The notes: a model not told the origin generated them from the sequence alone. Numbered from the stretch's first letter, positions 18,909-28,010 are shown. The stretch: 64,000 bases of DNA from Streptomyces marianii (GCF_005795905.1 NZ_VAWE01000001.1:2514501-2578500), one strand, 5' to 3'. Numbers and translations: made by a program.

Positions 18909-20990
18909 GTGACGCGCAGCGTGTACGTGACGGGGATCGACCGCGGGGACGGCCGCCAGGTGGTGGACCTGGGAGTCATGGAACTCCTGACCCGCCAGGT
19001 GGACCGCGTGGGGGTGTTCCGGCCCCTTGTGCACGACGGACCCGATCGCATGTTCGATCTGCTGCGGGTGCGCTACCGGCTCTCCCAGGATCCCGCGACC
19101 GTGTACGGCATGGACTACAGCGAGGCGGCGGCGCTGCAGGCCGAGAAGGGCACCGACGAGCTGGTCTCCCGGCTGGTCGACCGCTTCCACGAGGTGGCAC
19201 GCGACTACGAGGTCGTGCTCGTCCTCGGCACCGACTTCCGCGCCACCCAGCTCCCCGACGAGCTGGCCCTCAACGCGCGCCTGGCCAACGAGTTCGGCGC
19301 CTCGGTGATACCCGTCGTCGGCGGCAAGGGCCAGACGGCCGAGTCCGTGCGGGCCGAGGCCCGCAACGCCCACCGGGCCTACGAGGTACTGGGCTGCGAC
19401 GTCCTCGCGGTGATCGTGAACCGGGTGGCGGCCGAGGACCGCGACGTGATCGCCGAGCGCCTCTCGGCCCGGCTCCCCGTCCCCTGCTACGTCCTGCCGG
19501 ACGAGCCGGCGCTGGCAGCGCCCACGGTCGCCCAGGTCAGCCAGGCCCTGGGGGCCACCGTGCTGCTCGGGGACGACTCCGGGCTCGCCCGGGACGCGCT
19601 CGACTTCGTCTTCGGCGGCGCGATGCTGCCCAACGTGCTGAACGCCCTGAAGCCCGGCTGCATGCTGGTCACCCCCGGGGACCGCGCCGACCTGGTGGTG
19701 GGTGCGCTGGCCGCCCACTCCGCGGGCACCCCGCCGATCGCGGGTCTGCTGCTGACCCTCGACGAACGCCCGGGCGAGTCGATCCTCACCCTGGCGTCCC
19801 GCCTCGCCCCCGGCACCCCGGTCATCTCGGTGCCCGGCGGCTCCTGGCCGACCGCCACCGAACTGTTCTCGCTGGAAGGCAAGTTGAACGCCGCCACCCC
19901 GCGCAAGGCGGAGACGGCACTCGGTCTCTTCGAGCGGCACGTCGACACCGGGGGCCTCCTCGCGCGTCTGGAGGTCGCCCGCACGGGACGGGTCACCCCC
20001 ATGATGTTCGAGCACGACCTGCTGGAGCAGGCCCGTGCCGACCGCCGCCGCGTGGTACTGCCCGAGGGCACCGAGGAGCGGGTACTGCGCGCCGCGGACG
20101 TGCTGGTGCGCCGCGACGTCTGCGATCTGACGCTGCTCGGCGACACCGACGCCATCCGCAAGAAGGCCGCCGACCTCGGCATCGACCTGGGCGACGTCCA
20201 GCTGATCGACCCCGCGGCCTCCGAGCTGCGGCCGCGCTTCGCCGAGCTGTACGCGCAGCTGCGCGCCCACAAGGGCGTCACCCTGGAGCTGGCCCACGAC
20301 GTCGTGGCGGACGTCAACTACTTCGGCACCCTGATGGTCCGGGAGGGCCTGGCCGACGGCATGGTGTCGGGCTCGGTCCACTCCACGGCCGCCACCATCC
20401 GCCCCGCCTTCGAGATCATCAAGACCAGGCCCGGGGCGTCGATCGTCTCGTCGGTGTTCTTCATGTGCCTGGCCGACAGGGTGCTCGTGTACGGCGACTG
20501 CGCGGTCAATCCCGACCCGGACGCCGAACAGCTCGCGGACATCGCGGTGCAGTCGGCGGCGACCGCCTCCCGCTTCGGCGTCGAGCCGAGGATCGCGATG
20601 CTCTCGTACTCCACCGGCACCTCGGGCTCCGGCGCGGACGTGGACAAGGTGCGCGAGGCGACCAAGCTGGTGCGCGAACGCCACCCCGAACTCCGGATCG
20701 AGGGCCCGATCCAGTACGACGCGGCGGTCGAGCCGTCCGTCGCCGCCACCAAGCTGCCGGACTCCGAGGTGGCCGGCCAGGCCACCGTCCTGATCTTCCC
20801 CGACCTCAACACCGGCAACAACACCTACAAGGCCGTGCAGCGCTCGGCCGGCGCCGTCGCCGTCGGCCCGGTGCTCCAGGGCCTGCGCAAGCCGGTCAAC
20901 GACCTCTCGCGCGGCGCGCTCGTCAGCGACATCGTCAACACGGTCGCGATCACCGCGATCCAGTCCCAGGGTCAGGAGTTCACCGCATGA
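18909..20990 (+). CDS. pta: Phosphate acetyltransferase
   Basis: Pta interconverts acetyl-CoA and acetyl phosphate. The 693-residue protein is the long form: an N-terminal P-loop-like/DRTGG regulatory region of about 360 residues and a C-terminal PTA catalytic domain from about 370 onward (VVLPEGTEERVLRAAD, DGMVSGSVHSTAATIRPA, MLSYSTGTSGSG, IQYDAAVEPS). The GTG at 18909 has AGGAGAG upstream and begins the conserved SVYVTGIDRGDGRQ segment; a longer frame to 18627 would run across the pfkA start and is rejected. Its stop overlaps the ackA start as ATGA, so the pair is co-translated and makes ATP from acetyl-CoA overflow. Confidence 0.95.
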   Translation: MTRSVYVTGIDRGDGRQVVDLGVMELLTRQVDRVGVFRPLVHDGPDRMFDLLRVRYRLSQDPATVYGMDYSEAAALQAEKGTDELVSRLVDRFHEVARDYEVVLVLGTDFRATQLPDELALNARLANEFGASVIPVVGGKGQTAESVRAEARNAHRAYEVLGCDVLAVIVNRVAAEDRDVIAERLSARLPVPCYVLPDEPALAAPTVAQVSQALGATVLLGDDSGLARDALDFVFGGAMLPNVLNALKPGCMLVTPGDRADLVVGALAAHSAGTPPIAGLLLTLDERPGESILTLASRLAPGTPVISVPGGSWPTATELFSLEGKLNAATPRKAETALGLFERHVDTGGLLARLEVARTGRVTPMMFEHDLLEQARADRRRVVLPEGTEERVLRAADVLVRRDVCDLTLLGDTDAIRKKAADLGIDLGDVQLIDPAASELRPRFAELYAQLRAHKGVTLELAHDVVADVNYFGTLMVREGLADGMVSGSVHSTAATIRPAFEIIKTRPGASIVSSVFFMCLADRVLVYGDCAVNPDPDAEQLADIAVQSAATASRFGVEPRIAMLSYSTGTSGSGADVDKVREATKLVRERHPELRIEGPIQYDAAVEPSVAATKLPDSEVAGQATVLIFPDLNTGNNTYKAVQRSAGAVAVGPVLQGLRKPVNDLSRGALVSDIVNTVAITAIQSQGQEFTA

Positions 20991-22246
20991 CCGGTTCCGC
21001 CACCGCCACTCGCGTCCTGGTCCTCAACTCCGGCTCCTCGTCGGTCAAGTACCAGCTGCTCGACATGGAGGACGGCACCCGGCTGGCCGTCGGACTCGTC
21101 GAGCGGATCGGGGAGGAGACGTCCCGGGTGGTGCACACCCCGCTGACCGGCGGGGCCGGGAAGCGGGAGCGCACCGGTGCCGTCCCGGACCACGCCGCCG
21201 CGCTGAAGGCGGTCGCCGAGGAGCTGGCCAGCGACGGACTGGGCCTGGACTCCCCCGAGCTCGCGGCGATCGGCCACCGGGTGGTGCACGGAGGGCTGAA
21301 GTTCTCCGCCCCGACCGTGATCACCGACGAGGTCATGGCCGAGATCGAGCGCCTGGTCCCGGTGGCGCCGCTGCACAACCCGGCCAACATCACCGGCATC
21401 CGCACGGCCCGGGCGCTCCGCCCCGACCTGCCCCAGGTCGCCGTCTTCGACACCGCGTTCCACACGACCATGCCGGAGTACGCGGCGCGCTACGCCATCG
21501 ACGTGGAGACCGCCGACGCGCACCGGATCCGCCGCTACGGCTTCCACGGCACCTCGCACGCCTACGTGTCCCGCCGGGCCGCCGAGCTCCTGGGCAAGGC
21601 CCCGGAGGAGGTGAACGTGATCGTGCTGCACCTGGGCAACGGCGCTTCGGCGTCCGCGGTCCGGGGCGGGCGCTGCGTGGACACGTCGATGGGTCTGACC
21701 CCCTTGGAGGGGCTGGTCATGGGCACCCGCTCCGGGGACATCGACCCGGCGGTCACGTTCCACCTCAAGCGGGTGGCGGGGATGTCCGAGGACGACGTGG
21801 ACGTGCTGCTCAACAAGAGGAGCGGGCTGGTCGGCCTCTGCGGCGACAACGACATGCGGGAGATCCGGCGGCGGATCGAGGAGGGGGACGAGCGCGCGCG
21901 GCTCGCCTTCGAGATCTACATCCACCGGCTGAAGAAGTACATCGGCGCCTACTACGCGGTGCTCGGACGGGTGGACGCGGTGGTGTTCACGGCGGGGGTC
22001 GGCGAGAACTCCGCTCCCGTACGGGAAGCTGCCGTCGCCGGTCTGGAGGAACTGGGGCTCGTGGTGGACGCGGACCTCAACACCGTACGGTCGGACGTGC
22101 CGCGGTTCGTCTCGCCCGACCACGCGCGGGTGGCGGTCGCCGTGGTGCCGACCGACGAGGAACTGGAGATCGCCCGGCAGACTTTCGCGCTGGTCGGCGT
22201 GGACCCTCGCGACCGCGACAGAGCCACGCTGAAGGGCAACGCCTGA
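20987..22246 (+). CDS. ackA: Acetate kinase
   Basis: AckA converts acetyl phosphate and ADP to acetate and ATP. The 419-residue protein has the phosphate-binding VLNSGSSSVKYQLL, GHRVVHGG, the catalytic FDTAFHTTMPEYA, HGTSHAYVS, HLGNGAS and the VFTAGVGENS C-terminal nucleotide motif, all complete. ATG 20987 overlaps the pta stop (ATGA). The upstream frame that extends to 20465 lies inside pta and is not used. Together with pta and the following pyk it forms an energy-metabolism group. Confidence 0.97.
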   Translation: MTGSATATRVLVLNSGSSSVKYQLLDMEDGTRLAVGLVERIGEETSRVVHTPLTGGAGKRERTGAVPDHAAALKAVAEELASDGLGLDSPELAAIGHRVVHGGLKFSAPTVITDEVMAEIERLVPVAPLHNPANITGIRTARALRPDLPQVAVFDTAFHTTMPEYAARYAIDVETADAHRIRRYGFHGTSHAYVSRRAAELLGKAPEEVNVIVLHLGNGASASAVRGGRCVDTSMGLTPLEGLVMGTRSGDIDPAVTFHLKRVAGMSEDDVDVLLNKRSGLVGLCGDNDMREIRRRIEEGDERARLAFEIYIHRLKKYIGAYYAVLGRVDAVVFTAGVGENSAPVREAAVAGLEELGLVVDADLNTVRSDVPRFVSPDHARVAVAVVPTDEELEIARQTFALVGVDPRDRDRATLKGNA

Positions 22247-22279
22247 GCGACCCCCTGCCCATTTGTACATTCCACCAGA

Positions 22280-22291
22280 CGGAATATTCCG
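22280..22291. promoter_or_regulatory. Palindrome upstream of pyk
   Basis: CGGAATATTCCG is a perfect 12-bp palindrome 30 bases before the pyk start, inside the A/T-rich gap between ackA and pyk. It may be an operator in the leader or a promoter element; no regulator can be named. Confidence 0.35.
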
Positions 22292-22320
22292 CGGAGAAAC
22301 AAACCGATAGGATCCGCCTC

Positions 22321-23754
22321 ATGCGCCGTTCCAAAATCGTCTGCACACTGGGCCCCGCCGTCGACTCCTACGAGCAGCTGAAAGCGCTCATCGAGGCCGG
22401 CATGAACGTGGCCCGTTTCAACATGAGCCACGGGACCCATGCGGAGCACCAGGAGCGGTACGACCGCCTCCGGCGCGCGGCGGCGGAGACCGGCCGCGCC
22501 GTGGGCGTGCTCGCCGACCTCCAGGGCCCGAAGATCCGCCTGGAGACCTTCGCCGAGGGGCCGGTCGAACTGCTCCGCGGCGACGAGTTCACGATCACCA
22601 CCGAGGACGTGCCCGGCGACAAGTCGATCTGCGGCACGACCTACAAGGGCCTGCCCGGCGACATCTCCAAGGGCGACCAGATCCTGATCAACGACGGCAA
22701 CGTGGAACTGCGCGCGGTCGAGGTCGAGGGACCGCGGGTGAAGACGGTCGTCATCGAGGGCGGCGTCATCTCGGACCACAAGGGCATCAACCTGCCCGGT
22801 GCGGCCGTGAACGTCCCCGCGCTGTCGGAGAAGGACATCGAGGACCTCCGCTTCGCCCTGCGCATGGGTTGCGACCTGGTCGCGCTCTCCTTCGTGCGCG
22901 ACGCCAACGACGTCAAGGACGTCCACAAGGTGATGGACGAGGAGGGCCGCCGGGTCCCCGTCATCGCCAAGGTGGAGAAGCCGCAGGCCGTGGAGAACAT
23001 GGCGGACGTCGTCATGGCCTTCGACGGAGTGATGGTGGCGCGCGGCGACCTGGCCGTCGAGTACCCCCTGGAGCGGGTCCCGATGGTGCAGAAGCGGCTG
23101 ATCGAGCTGTGCCGGCGCAACGCCAAGCCGGTGATCGTCGCGACCCAGATGATGGAGTCGATGATCACCAACTCGCGCCCCACCCGCGCCGAGGCGTCCG
23201 ACGTCGCCAACGCGATCCTGGACGGCGCCGACGCGGTCATGCTCTCGGCCGAGTCCTCGGTGGGCGCGTATCCGATCGAGACCGTCAAGACGATGTCCAA
23301 GATCGTCAGCGCGGCCGAGGAGGAGCTGCTCGCCAAGGGTCTGCAGCCCCTGGTCCCGGGCAAGAAGCCGCGCACCCAGGGCGGTTCGGTCGCCCGCGCC
23401 GCAGCCGAGATCGCCGACTTCCTCGACGGCAAGGCCCTGATCGCCTTCACCAAGTCCGGCGACACCGCCCGCCGCCTCTCCCGCTACCGCGCGGAGCAGC
23501 CGATCCTGGCCTTCACCACGGACGAGTCCACCCGCAACCAGCTCACGCTGAGCTGGGGCGTCGAGCCCTTCATCGCCCCGTTCGTGGAGACCACGGACGC
23601 GATGGTGGACCTCGTGGACGCGGCGCTGCTGAAGCTCCAGCGCTACAGCGAGGGCGACGTCATGATCATCACCGCGGGTTCCCCTCCCGGCGTCCCCGGC
23701 ACCACGAACATGGTCCGGGTGCACCACCTGGGCAACGGCCACAAGCCCGCCTGA
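22321..23754 (+). CDS. pyk: Pyruvate kinase
   Basis: Pyk makes pyruvate and ATP from phosphoenolpyruvate and ADP. At 477 residues it is of normal length. The start MRRSKIVCTLGP, substrate residues in FNMSHG, catalytic Lys in VIAKVEKPQAVEN, and metal-binding MVARGDLAVE are present, followed by the ATQMMESM and SAESSVGAYP motifs. The C-terminal about 110 residues are the allosteric alpha-beta domain. AGGATC lies 11 bases before ATG 22321. It is separated by 74 bases from ackA and followed by a strong terminator. Confidence 0.97.
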   Translation: MRRSKIVCTLGPAVDSYEQLKALIEAGMNVARFNMSHGTHAEHQERYDRLRRAAAETGRAVGVLADLQGPKIRLETFAEGPVELLRGDEFTITTEDVPGDKSICGTTYKGLPGDISKGDQILINDGNVELRAVEVEGPRVKTVVIEGGVISDHKGINLPGAAVNVPALSEKDIEDLRFALRMGCDLVALSFVRDANDVKDVHKVMDEEGRRVPVIAKVEKPQAVENMADVVMAFDGVMVARGDLAVEYPLERVPMVQKRLIELCRRNAKPVIVATQMMESMITNSRPTRAEASDVANAILDGADAVMLSAESSVGAYPIETVKTMSKIVSAAEEELLAKGLQPLVPGKKPRTQGGSVARAAAEIADFLDGKALIAFTKSGDTARRLSRYRAEQPILAFTTDESTRNQLTLSWGVEPFIAPFVETTDAMVDLVDAALLKLQRYSEGDVMIITAGSPPGVPGTTNMVRVHHLGNGHKPA

Positions 23755-23771
23755 CCGGGCCGCCCGTCCGC

Positions 23772-23817
23772 GCGCCTTCGGGCCGCGCCCCTTTCAGGGG
23801 GTGCGGCCCGAAGGCGC
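23772..23817 (+). terminator. Terminator of pyk
   Basis: GCGCCTTCGGGCCGC...GCGGCCCGAAGGCGC is an almost perfect stem of about 20 bp with a CCCCTTTCAGGGG apex, 17 bases after the pyk stop. Confidence 0.8.
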
Positions 23818-23896
23818 TCGTGCCACCCGCACGCGCGCACCGGACGAGAACGCCCCGGAGTTCGGCGCGGACATCCTCGCCTTCGCCAGAGTGAGC

Positions 23897-24065
23897 CGGG
23901 CAAGGGTTCCAAGGCGCTGTCACACGGCATCCGGTACCTTCGGGGCGACTCCGGCGCACGGCTCTTCTTCCGCGAGGTCGACGGCGGCTTCGAGATCACC
24001 GCAAGTCCGACAAGCGGAACGAGCCGAACGTCATCAAGGAGCTGCTGAAGATCTATGGCTCATGA
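23897..24065 (+). pseudogene. Frameshifted remnant of a small toxin-like gene
   Basis: Read in one frame from 23899 the DNA gives GKGSKALSHGIRYLRGDSGA followed by RLFFREVDGGFEIT, then the frame is lost near 23998-24003. One base further the coding sense resumes as AKSDKRNEPNVIKELLKIYGS and a stop at 24063-24065. Inserting one C in ACCGCAAG would restore a single frame. The pattern (basic, short beta strands, C-terminal helix) resembles small RelE/HigB-like or phage gp49-like proteins; this assignment is tentative. No start codon in frame is visible upstream, where another shift is possible. Its stop overlaps the start of the next gene by 11 bases, as in a two-gene operon. Confidence 0.55.
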
Positions 24066-24411
24066 GCCGCTGGTAACGGTGGAGACGGCCGATTTCTCCG
24101 TCACCCATGTACTCGCCCTGGACGACGACGCCGACACCGTCGAGGACGTCGACGCGGTCATCCGCGCTCGTAACGGCATTGGGTGGACCGCGACGTGCAT
24201 GACCCCTCGGAAGATCGCCGAGGTGATGGACGACCGGGCCACCACTGGCGAGTGCGCCGACGGGCTGTACCTGCGGATCCCTGACCTCGTGATCGTCCGT
24301 GAAGGCGGTCTGGACGCCATGACCAGAGCCTTGGTCGATCTCTTCGCCAAGTACGGCATGGACACCGACGTCCTACCGCGCTTCGACGACGAGGAGGACG
24401 AGGACCGCTGA
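24055..24411 (+). CDS. Hypothetical acidic 118-aa protein
   Basis: I do not recognise this 118-residue protein. It is acidic, with the tail DDEEDEDR, has no signal peptide or membrane segment, and begins with beta-strand-like VTVETADFSVTHVLALDDDADT followed by two helices. ATG 24055 lies inside the end of the frameshifted toxin-like remnant (11-base overlap), with GGAGCTGCTGAAG upstream. This arrangement suggests a former two-gene unit in which the upstream partner is broken. It has no evident helix-turn-helix, so it is not a standard DNA-binding antitoxin. Confidence 0.6.
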   Translation: MAHEPLVTVETADFSVTHVLALDDDADTVEDVDAVIRARNGIGWTATCMTPRKIAEVMDDRATTGECADGLYLRIPDLVIVREGGLDAMTRALVDLFAKYGMDTDVLPRFDDEEDEDR

Positions 24412-24793
24412 CCTTGGGTACCCGCCCTCCGAGCGCCGGCGGAAGGCACCACCTTCGCCGGGGCCCCGGAACATCCGGGCACTGCCGTGTCACCCGGCCG
24501 CGAATCGGGCTCAGCGTGCCGACCCCTCGATCCGGGGCACGAACGCTTCCGGCGCCCGGCGAGCACGAGCGCGGTCCGGCCCGGGGCGTCAGTCCGACAC
24601 CGTCGAGAGTCTCCGCCGTCTCGTCGGCTGACCGTCGTCGGCAGTGGCTGCGCCGGACTGTCTTCACTGCCAGTACGGCCGCGTCACTCCCAAGCCGCCA
24701 TGCCCGGGATCCGGCATCCCCACGCAGGGGCCATTGCCGGTTCCAAGCTCTTGCCGGTGGTTCCGCACGATGCCCACGGGCTGGTGAACGACT
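24412..24793. other. Intergenic stretch with no supported gene
   Basis: Open frames here are short and lack ribosome sites or family features. Nothing convincing was seen apart from the terminator at its right end. Confidence 0.5.
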
Positions 24794-24842
24794 GTGGGCC
24801 GCACCCCTCGTAACGAGGTGAGGTGCGGCCCACGGTCTTTTT
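24794..24842. terminator. Terminator between the 118-aa and acidic protein genes
   Basis: GTGGGCCGCACC (24794-24805) pairs with GGTGCGGCCCAC (24822-24833), with an inner CCTCGTAACGAGG stem, then GGTCTTTTT on the + strand. It can end transcripts from both sides. Confidence 0.75.
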
Positions 24843-24859
24843 CGCGGCTCCCGGAGGAA

Positions 24860-26215
24860 TCAGCCGGCGTTCCCGCCGGTGAAGTAGTTGTGCAGGCCGG
24901 GCACGGACAGCGTGCCGCCGAACTGGCCGGCCTGGGTCACCTTGACGTCGGTGAACAGGGCGAACGGGACGTTCAGCGGCGGCGGGGTCTTCGGGCTGAA
25001 CGTGACCGGGATGATGCCGAAGAGGTTGCCCTTCAGCTCCTCCGTGTACATGGTCACCGTGCCGTTGCGGATGGTGGAGGTGGAGCCCCGCTGCGCCTCG
25101 ACGTGAGCCGTGGTGCCGTTGGGTCCCTCCACCAGCTGGTGGAGGTCCTTGATGTCCACGCCCGACGCGGTGAACTTCAGAACCTTCTTGATCTTGCCAC
25201 TGCCGGTCCGCACCTCGACGATGCCCTTGTAGTCGAGCCCCTTCAGGGTGAGCCGGGAGCTCTCCAGCACCCACGGCTCGTCGGGGAGCGCCGGGATGCC
25301 GGGCTCCGCCTTGGCGTTGGCGAGTGCCTCCGGGTCGGCGGTCGGGCACGGGAAGCGCGGCTTGCCGTCGGCGCCCTCGGGGATGTCCTCGTCCTTGACG
25401 GGGTCGAGGCCCTTGACCTTGTCGTCCAGCTCCTCCACCTCGGCGCCGGCCTTCTCGGCGGCCTCCTTGATGGCTTCCTTGGTCTTGTCCGCGACCCCGT
25501 CGGCCTCGTCGGTCACGTCGGCCTCGTCGGTCACGTCGGCCTCGTCGGTCACGTCCGAGAGCGCGTCCTTCGCCGGCTCGGTGGGCTTCGACGCGGTGTC
25601 CTCGGCCGGCTTCGACGGCTCCTCGGCAGGCTCGGTCGACTCGCTCGCGGCCGGGGCGGCCTCCGGCTCCTCGTCGGGGCCGTCGAAGAGGTCCTTGATC
25701 GCGTCGCCGACACCCAGCGGGTCGAGCGGGTTCCGGGTCTCGGACTCGCTCGGGGTGGGCGTCGGGGACGGGTCCGCCTGCTCCGACGAGTCGTCGTTCG
25801 CGCGACCGGGCTCGGAGGCGGAGGGACTCTCGCCGGGTTTCGGCTCGTCGGTCTGCTCGTCCGAGGAACCGCTCGGGGACGGCTCGGGCTTGTCCGTCTC
25901 CTCCTCGGACGGCTTCTCCGACTCCGAGGCGGACGGCGACGCCGACTCGTCGGGCTCGTCGGGCTCGTCCGACCGCGTCACACAGGGCCCGGGGGCGAAC
26001 GGGATGTCCTGCTTGTCGTCGGCGAGCGCCAGCTTGGGTGTCATCCCCATGCCGACGAAGACCGCCGTGGGCATCGCGGCGAGAGCCATGGCCTTGCCTG
26101 CGGGTATCTGGAGCTTGGTCAGCAGAGACTTCCTCGGAGCCGCGTGGCGCGGCCCCTTTCTCTGGCGGGGCTCCTCGCCGTCAGCCGCGATCAGTGATGT
26201 TTCGTCACCCCGCAC
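24860..26215 (-). CDS. Exported acidic Ser/Glu-rich protein with conserved C-terminal domain
   Basis: A 451-residue protein. A hydrophobic segment at about residues 36-62 (IPAGKAMALAAMPTAVFVGM) should export or anchor it. Residues about 80-260 are an intrinsically disordered stretch of Ser, Glu, Asp, Pro and Thr, with DVTDEA three times in tandem (25499-25552). Residues about 280-451 form a conserved domain (SSRLTLKGLDYKGIVEVRTG ... PLNVPFALFTDVKVTQAGQFGG) of unknown function. The GTG at 26215 overlaps the end of the DUF6114 gene by 11 bases, so it is the last gene of a three-gene operon with DUF6230 and DUF6114. A surface or spore-envelope role is possible but not shown. Confidence 0.8.
   Translation of the reverse strand: MRGDETSLIAADGEEPRQRKGPRHAAPRKSLLTKLQIPAGKAMALAAMPTAVFVGMGMTPKLALADDKQDIPFAPGPCVTRSDEPDEPDESASPSASESEKPSEEETDKPEPSPSGSSDEQTDEPKPGESPSASEPGRANDDSSEQADPSPTPTPSESETRNPLDPLGVGDAIKDLFDGPDEEPEAAPAASESTEPAEEPSKPAEDTASKPTEPAKDALSDVTDEADVTDEADVTDEADGVADKTKEAIKEAAEKAGAEVEELDDKVKGLDPVKDEDIPEGADGKPRFPCPTADPEALANAKAEPGIPALPDEPWVLESSRLTLKGLDYKGIVEVRTGSGKIKKVLKFTASGVDIKDLHQLVEGPNGTTAHVEAQRGSTSTIRNGTVTMYTEELKGNLFGIIPVTFSPKTPPPLNVPFALFTDVKVTQAGQFGGTLSVPGLHNYFTGGNAG
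25499..25552 (-). repeat. Three 18-bp tandem repeats inside the acidic protein gene
   Basis: GTCGGCCTCGTCGGTCAC occurs three times without interruption and encodes DVTDEA repeats on the minus strand. Confidence 0.85.
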
Positions 26216-26762
26216 TGTTACCCCCGCCTTCGGAGTGGATGGTCGTCTTCGTCATGCTCACGGTGTCCGAGAACTGCGGGCCGGGCACGAGCGGCACCTC
26301 GCCGTGGTCGCCCGTCGCCGGGGCGGGGGCAGTCGGCTGCGCCGTACCCTCGGCCGACTCGGCGGGCTCACCCGGCGCCCAGGAGATGGAGAGCGCGCCA
26401 CCGGTCAGAGCGAACAGGAAGCCGATGGCAAAGCCACCGAAGTTGGCCACCGGGATGGAGATCAGGGCCAGCAGAATCGCCGCAACGCCGGCGAACACCC
26501 TGACGATGTGGTGGAACCACATCGTCAGACCGAGTGTGACGAGCAGCACCCCGATGATCAGTGCGCCGGCGCCCCCGGTCGTCGCCATGGAGACCGTCAT
26601 CTGACCGAGGTTGAGGCTCGCGTACGGGAAGTAGGCGATGGGAATGCCGCCCAGCAGCGTGAATAGACCCGCCCAGAAGGGCCGCTGTCCCCGCCAGTCG
26701 CGGAACTGCCGCTTCAGGACGCGGACAAAGTGTTCATTCTGCCCCGGTGACTCGGCGCTCAT
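26205..26762 (-). CDS. DUF6114 family membrane protein
   Basis: A 185-residue membrane protein with four hydrophobic segments at about residues 30-48, 55-78, 82-108 and 110-130, and a disordered polar C-terminal tail rich in Ala, Pro and Thr. The N-terminal VLKRQFRDWRGQRPFWAGLFTLLGG is characteristic of DUF6114. Function is unknown. ATG 26762 has GGGAGCTTTCC upstream. It follows the DUF6230 gene by 94 bases and overlaps the next gene, which points to one transcript; such DUF6230-DUF6114 pairs recur in Streptomyces. Confidence 0.82.
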   Translation of the reverse strand: MSAESPGQNEHFVRVLKRQFRDWRGQRPFWAGLFTLLGGIPIAYFPYASLNLGQMTVSMATTGGAGALIIGVLLVTLGLTMWFHHIVRVFAGVAAILLALISIPVANFGGFAIGFLFALTGGALSISWAPGEPAESAEGTAQPTAPAPATGDHGEVPLVPGPQFSDTVSMTKTTIHSEGGGNSAG

Positions 26763-26856
26763 GGAAAGCTCCCTGGAACTGGCTTGCTGGAGAAAGAGGG
26801 AGGCGGGCGGACGCGGCTGCCTCGGGCATCCCCGCCCGCCCGCACTGACCCAAAGG

Positions 26857-27513
26857 TCAGTAGCACTCGACGCCGGAGCCGGCGCCCTTGTGCAGGCGCA
26901 TACTCAGACCGCTCAGCTTGAAGGTGCCCGCCGTGGTGGCCCACGCCTTCTGCTTGACGCCGGTAAGCTTGACCTCCTCGGCCTGCTGAGCGAACCCGTT
27001 CTGCATGATGGTCGTGTCCTTGACCGCCGGGCCCTTGCCGATGCCGTCGTCGTCCGTGTGCTTGGCCGCGACGCCGATGTCGATGTTCTTGAACTCGGCG
27101 TCGGCGTCGAGCTCGGTGACATCGAGGTACAGGTTGGTCGCCTCGACGGCTTCCTTGCCCCCACCGGCGTTGAGCTTCAGGGTGATCTTGCCGAGGAGCG
27201 GCACGTCGGTGACCACCGACTGGCACATGCCTCGGATCGACGCGTTCTTGAACGACGAGATGGCCACCGGGTGGAGGACCTTCTCGTCACCCTTGGCGAC
27301 GTCCTTGTAGCCCATGTCGACGCCGCCGTACTGGGCGAAGCCCCGACCGGTCAGCGAGTCGGTCGAGACCTTGAACTCCTGGCCCGACACCGCGAACGAA
27401 GCCGCCAGCGCGCCCTGGGCCAGGCCCACGCCGATCGCGGCCGTCGCGGCCACGGACGGCACCATGACGACGGCGAACCGCTTCCATCTGGTCCCACCAC
27501 GAACCTGGGACAT
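26857..27513 (-). CDS. DUF6230 family exported protein
   Basis: A 218-residue protein with a signal segment at residues 12-38 (FAVVMVPSVAATAAIGVGLA, cleavage near ALAAS). The mature part (FAVSGQEFKVSTDSLTGRGFAQYG) is rich in beta strands and ends with Cys-Tyr; a second Cys in IRGMCQSV could pair with it. The family is DUF6230, sometimes mislabelled as cholesterol esterase; there is no hydrolase motif. ATG 27513 is preceded by GGAGGAAAATT, a strong ribosome site. It starts the DUF6230-DUF6114-acidic protein operon. The 350 bases upstream hold palindromes that may control it. Confidence 0.85.
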   Translation of the reverse strand: MSQVRGGTRWKRFAVVMVPSVAATAAIGVGLAQGALAASFAVSGQEFKVSTDSLTGRGFAQYGGVDMGYKDVAKGDEKVLHPVAISSFKNASIRGMCQSVVTDVPLLGKITLKLNAGGGKEAVEATNLYLDVTELDADAEFKNIDIGVAAKHTDDDGIGKGPAVKDTTIMQNGFAQQAEEVKLTGVKQKAWATTAGTFKLSGLSMRLHKGAGSGVECY

Positions 27514-27864
27514 AATTTTCCTCCTTCTCGGACGTACATCTCCGGCGCGGACGTCAAGTCCGCCCTGGGATGGGAGAAGTGCTACGTCCTCGGGAAGGAG
27601 AGCGCCGTGCCTCAGGCGCGAGCCGCGTCCGAATCACCGGCGATCACCCCCGAGCGACAACCACTGGCCACGCCTTCGCGCAACCTCGATGGACAGGCCC
27701 TGCCGGCGGGGCAGGAACCCCCCTGTCCACGGCCGGCGCCTCTGCCGCCGGCCGGCTCGGTGGGGACCCAGACCGCGGTACGCGGCTGGCTGCCGGGCTG
27801 GTGCGGTGAATGGACCGAGCGTCGCCGATCGTGGTGCATTAAGCGCCGGGGCACAAGGGGGTTC
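27514..27864. other. Upstream region of the DUF6230 operon
   Basis: No gene is supported in this stretch; the open frames on both strands lack starts and family features. Confidence 0.4.
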
Positions 27865-28008
27865 GTTACTCGCTAGTAACGGACCGATAACCACGCCACG
27901 ACGGGGCGATGTCGCCCGGCGACACAGGGTGCCTCAGCCGGGCGCGCCAGACAGGTGGATTGCCGCCGAAAAGCGGACAGAAGAACGCGGTTGATTTACT
28001 GCGAGTAA
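27865..28008. promoter_or_regulatory. Two related palindromes (TTACT...AGTAA)
   Basis: GTTACTCGCTAGTAAC at 27865-27880 and TTACTGCGAGTAA at 27996-28008 share half-sites TTACT/AGTAA. They are A/T-rich islands in G+C-rich DNA, of the type bound by TetR-family repressors. They lie about 350-500 bases upstream of the DUF6230 gene. A regulator encoded elsewhere is likely, because no gene for one adjoins them. Confidence 0.5.
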
Positions 28009-28010
28009 CA

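Noticed and set aside
27612-27854. Short genes in the DUF6230 upstream region
   Set aside because: The frames on both strands lack starts with ribosome sites and are basic low complexity.
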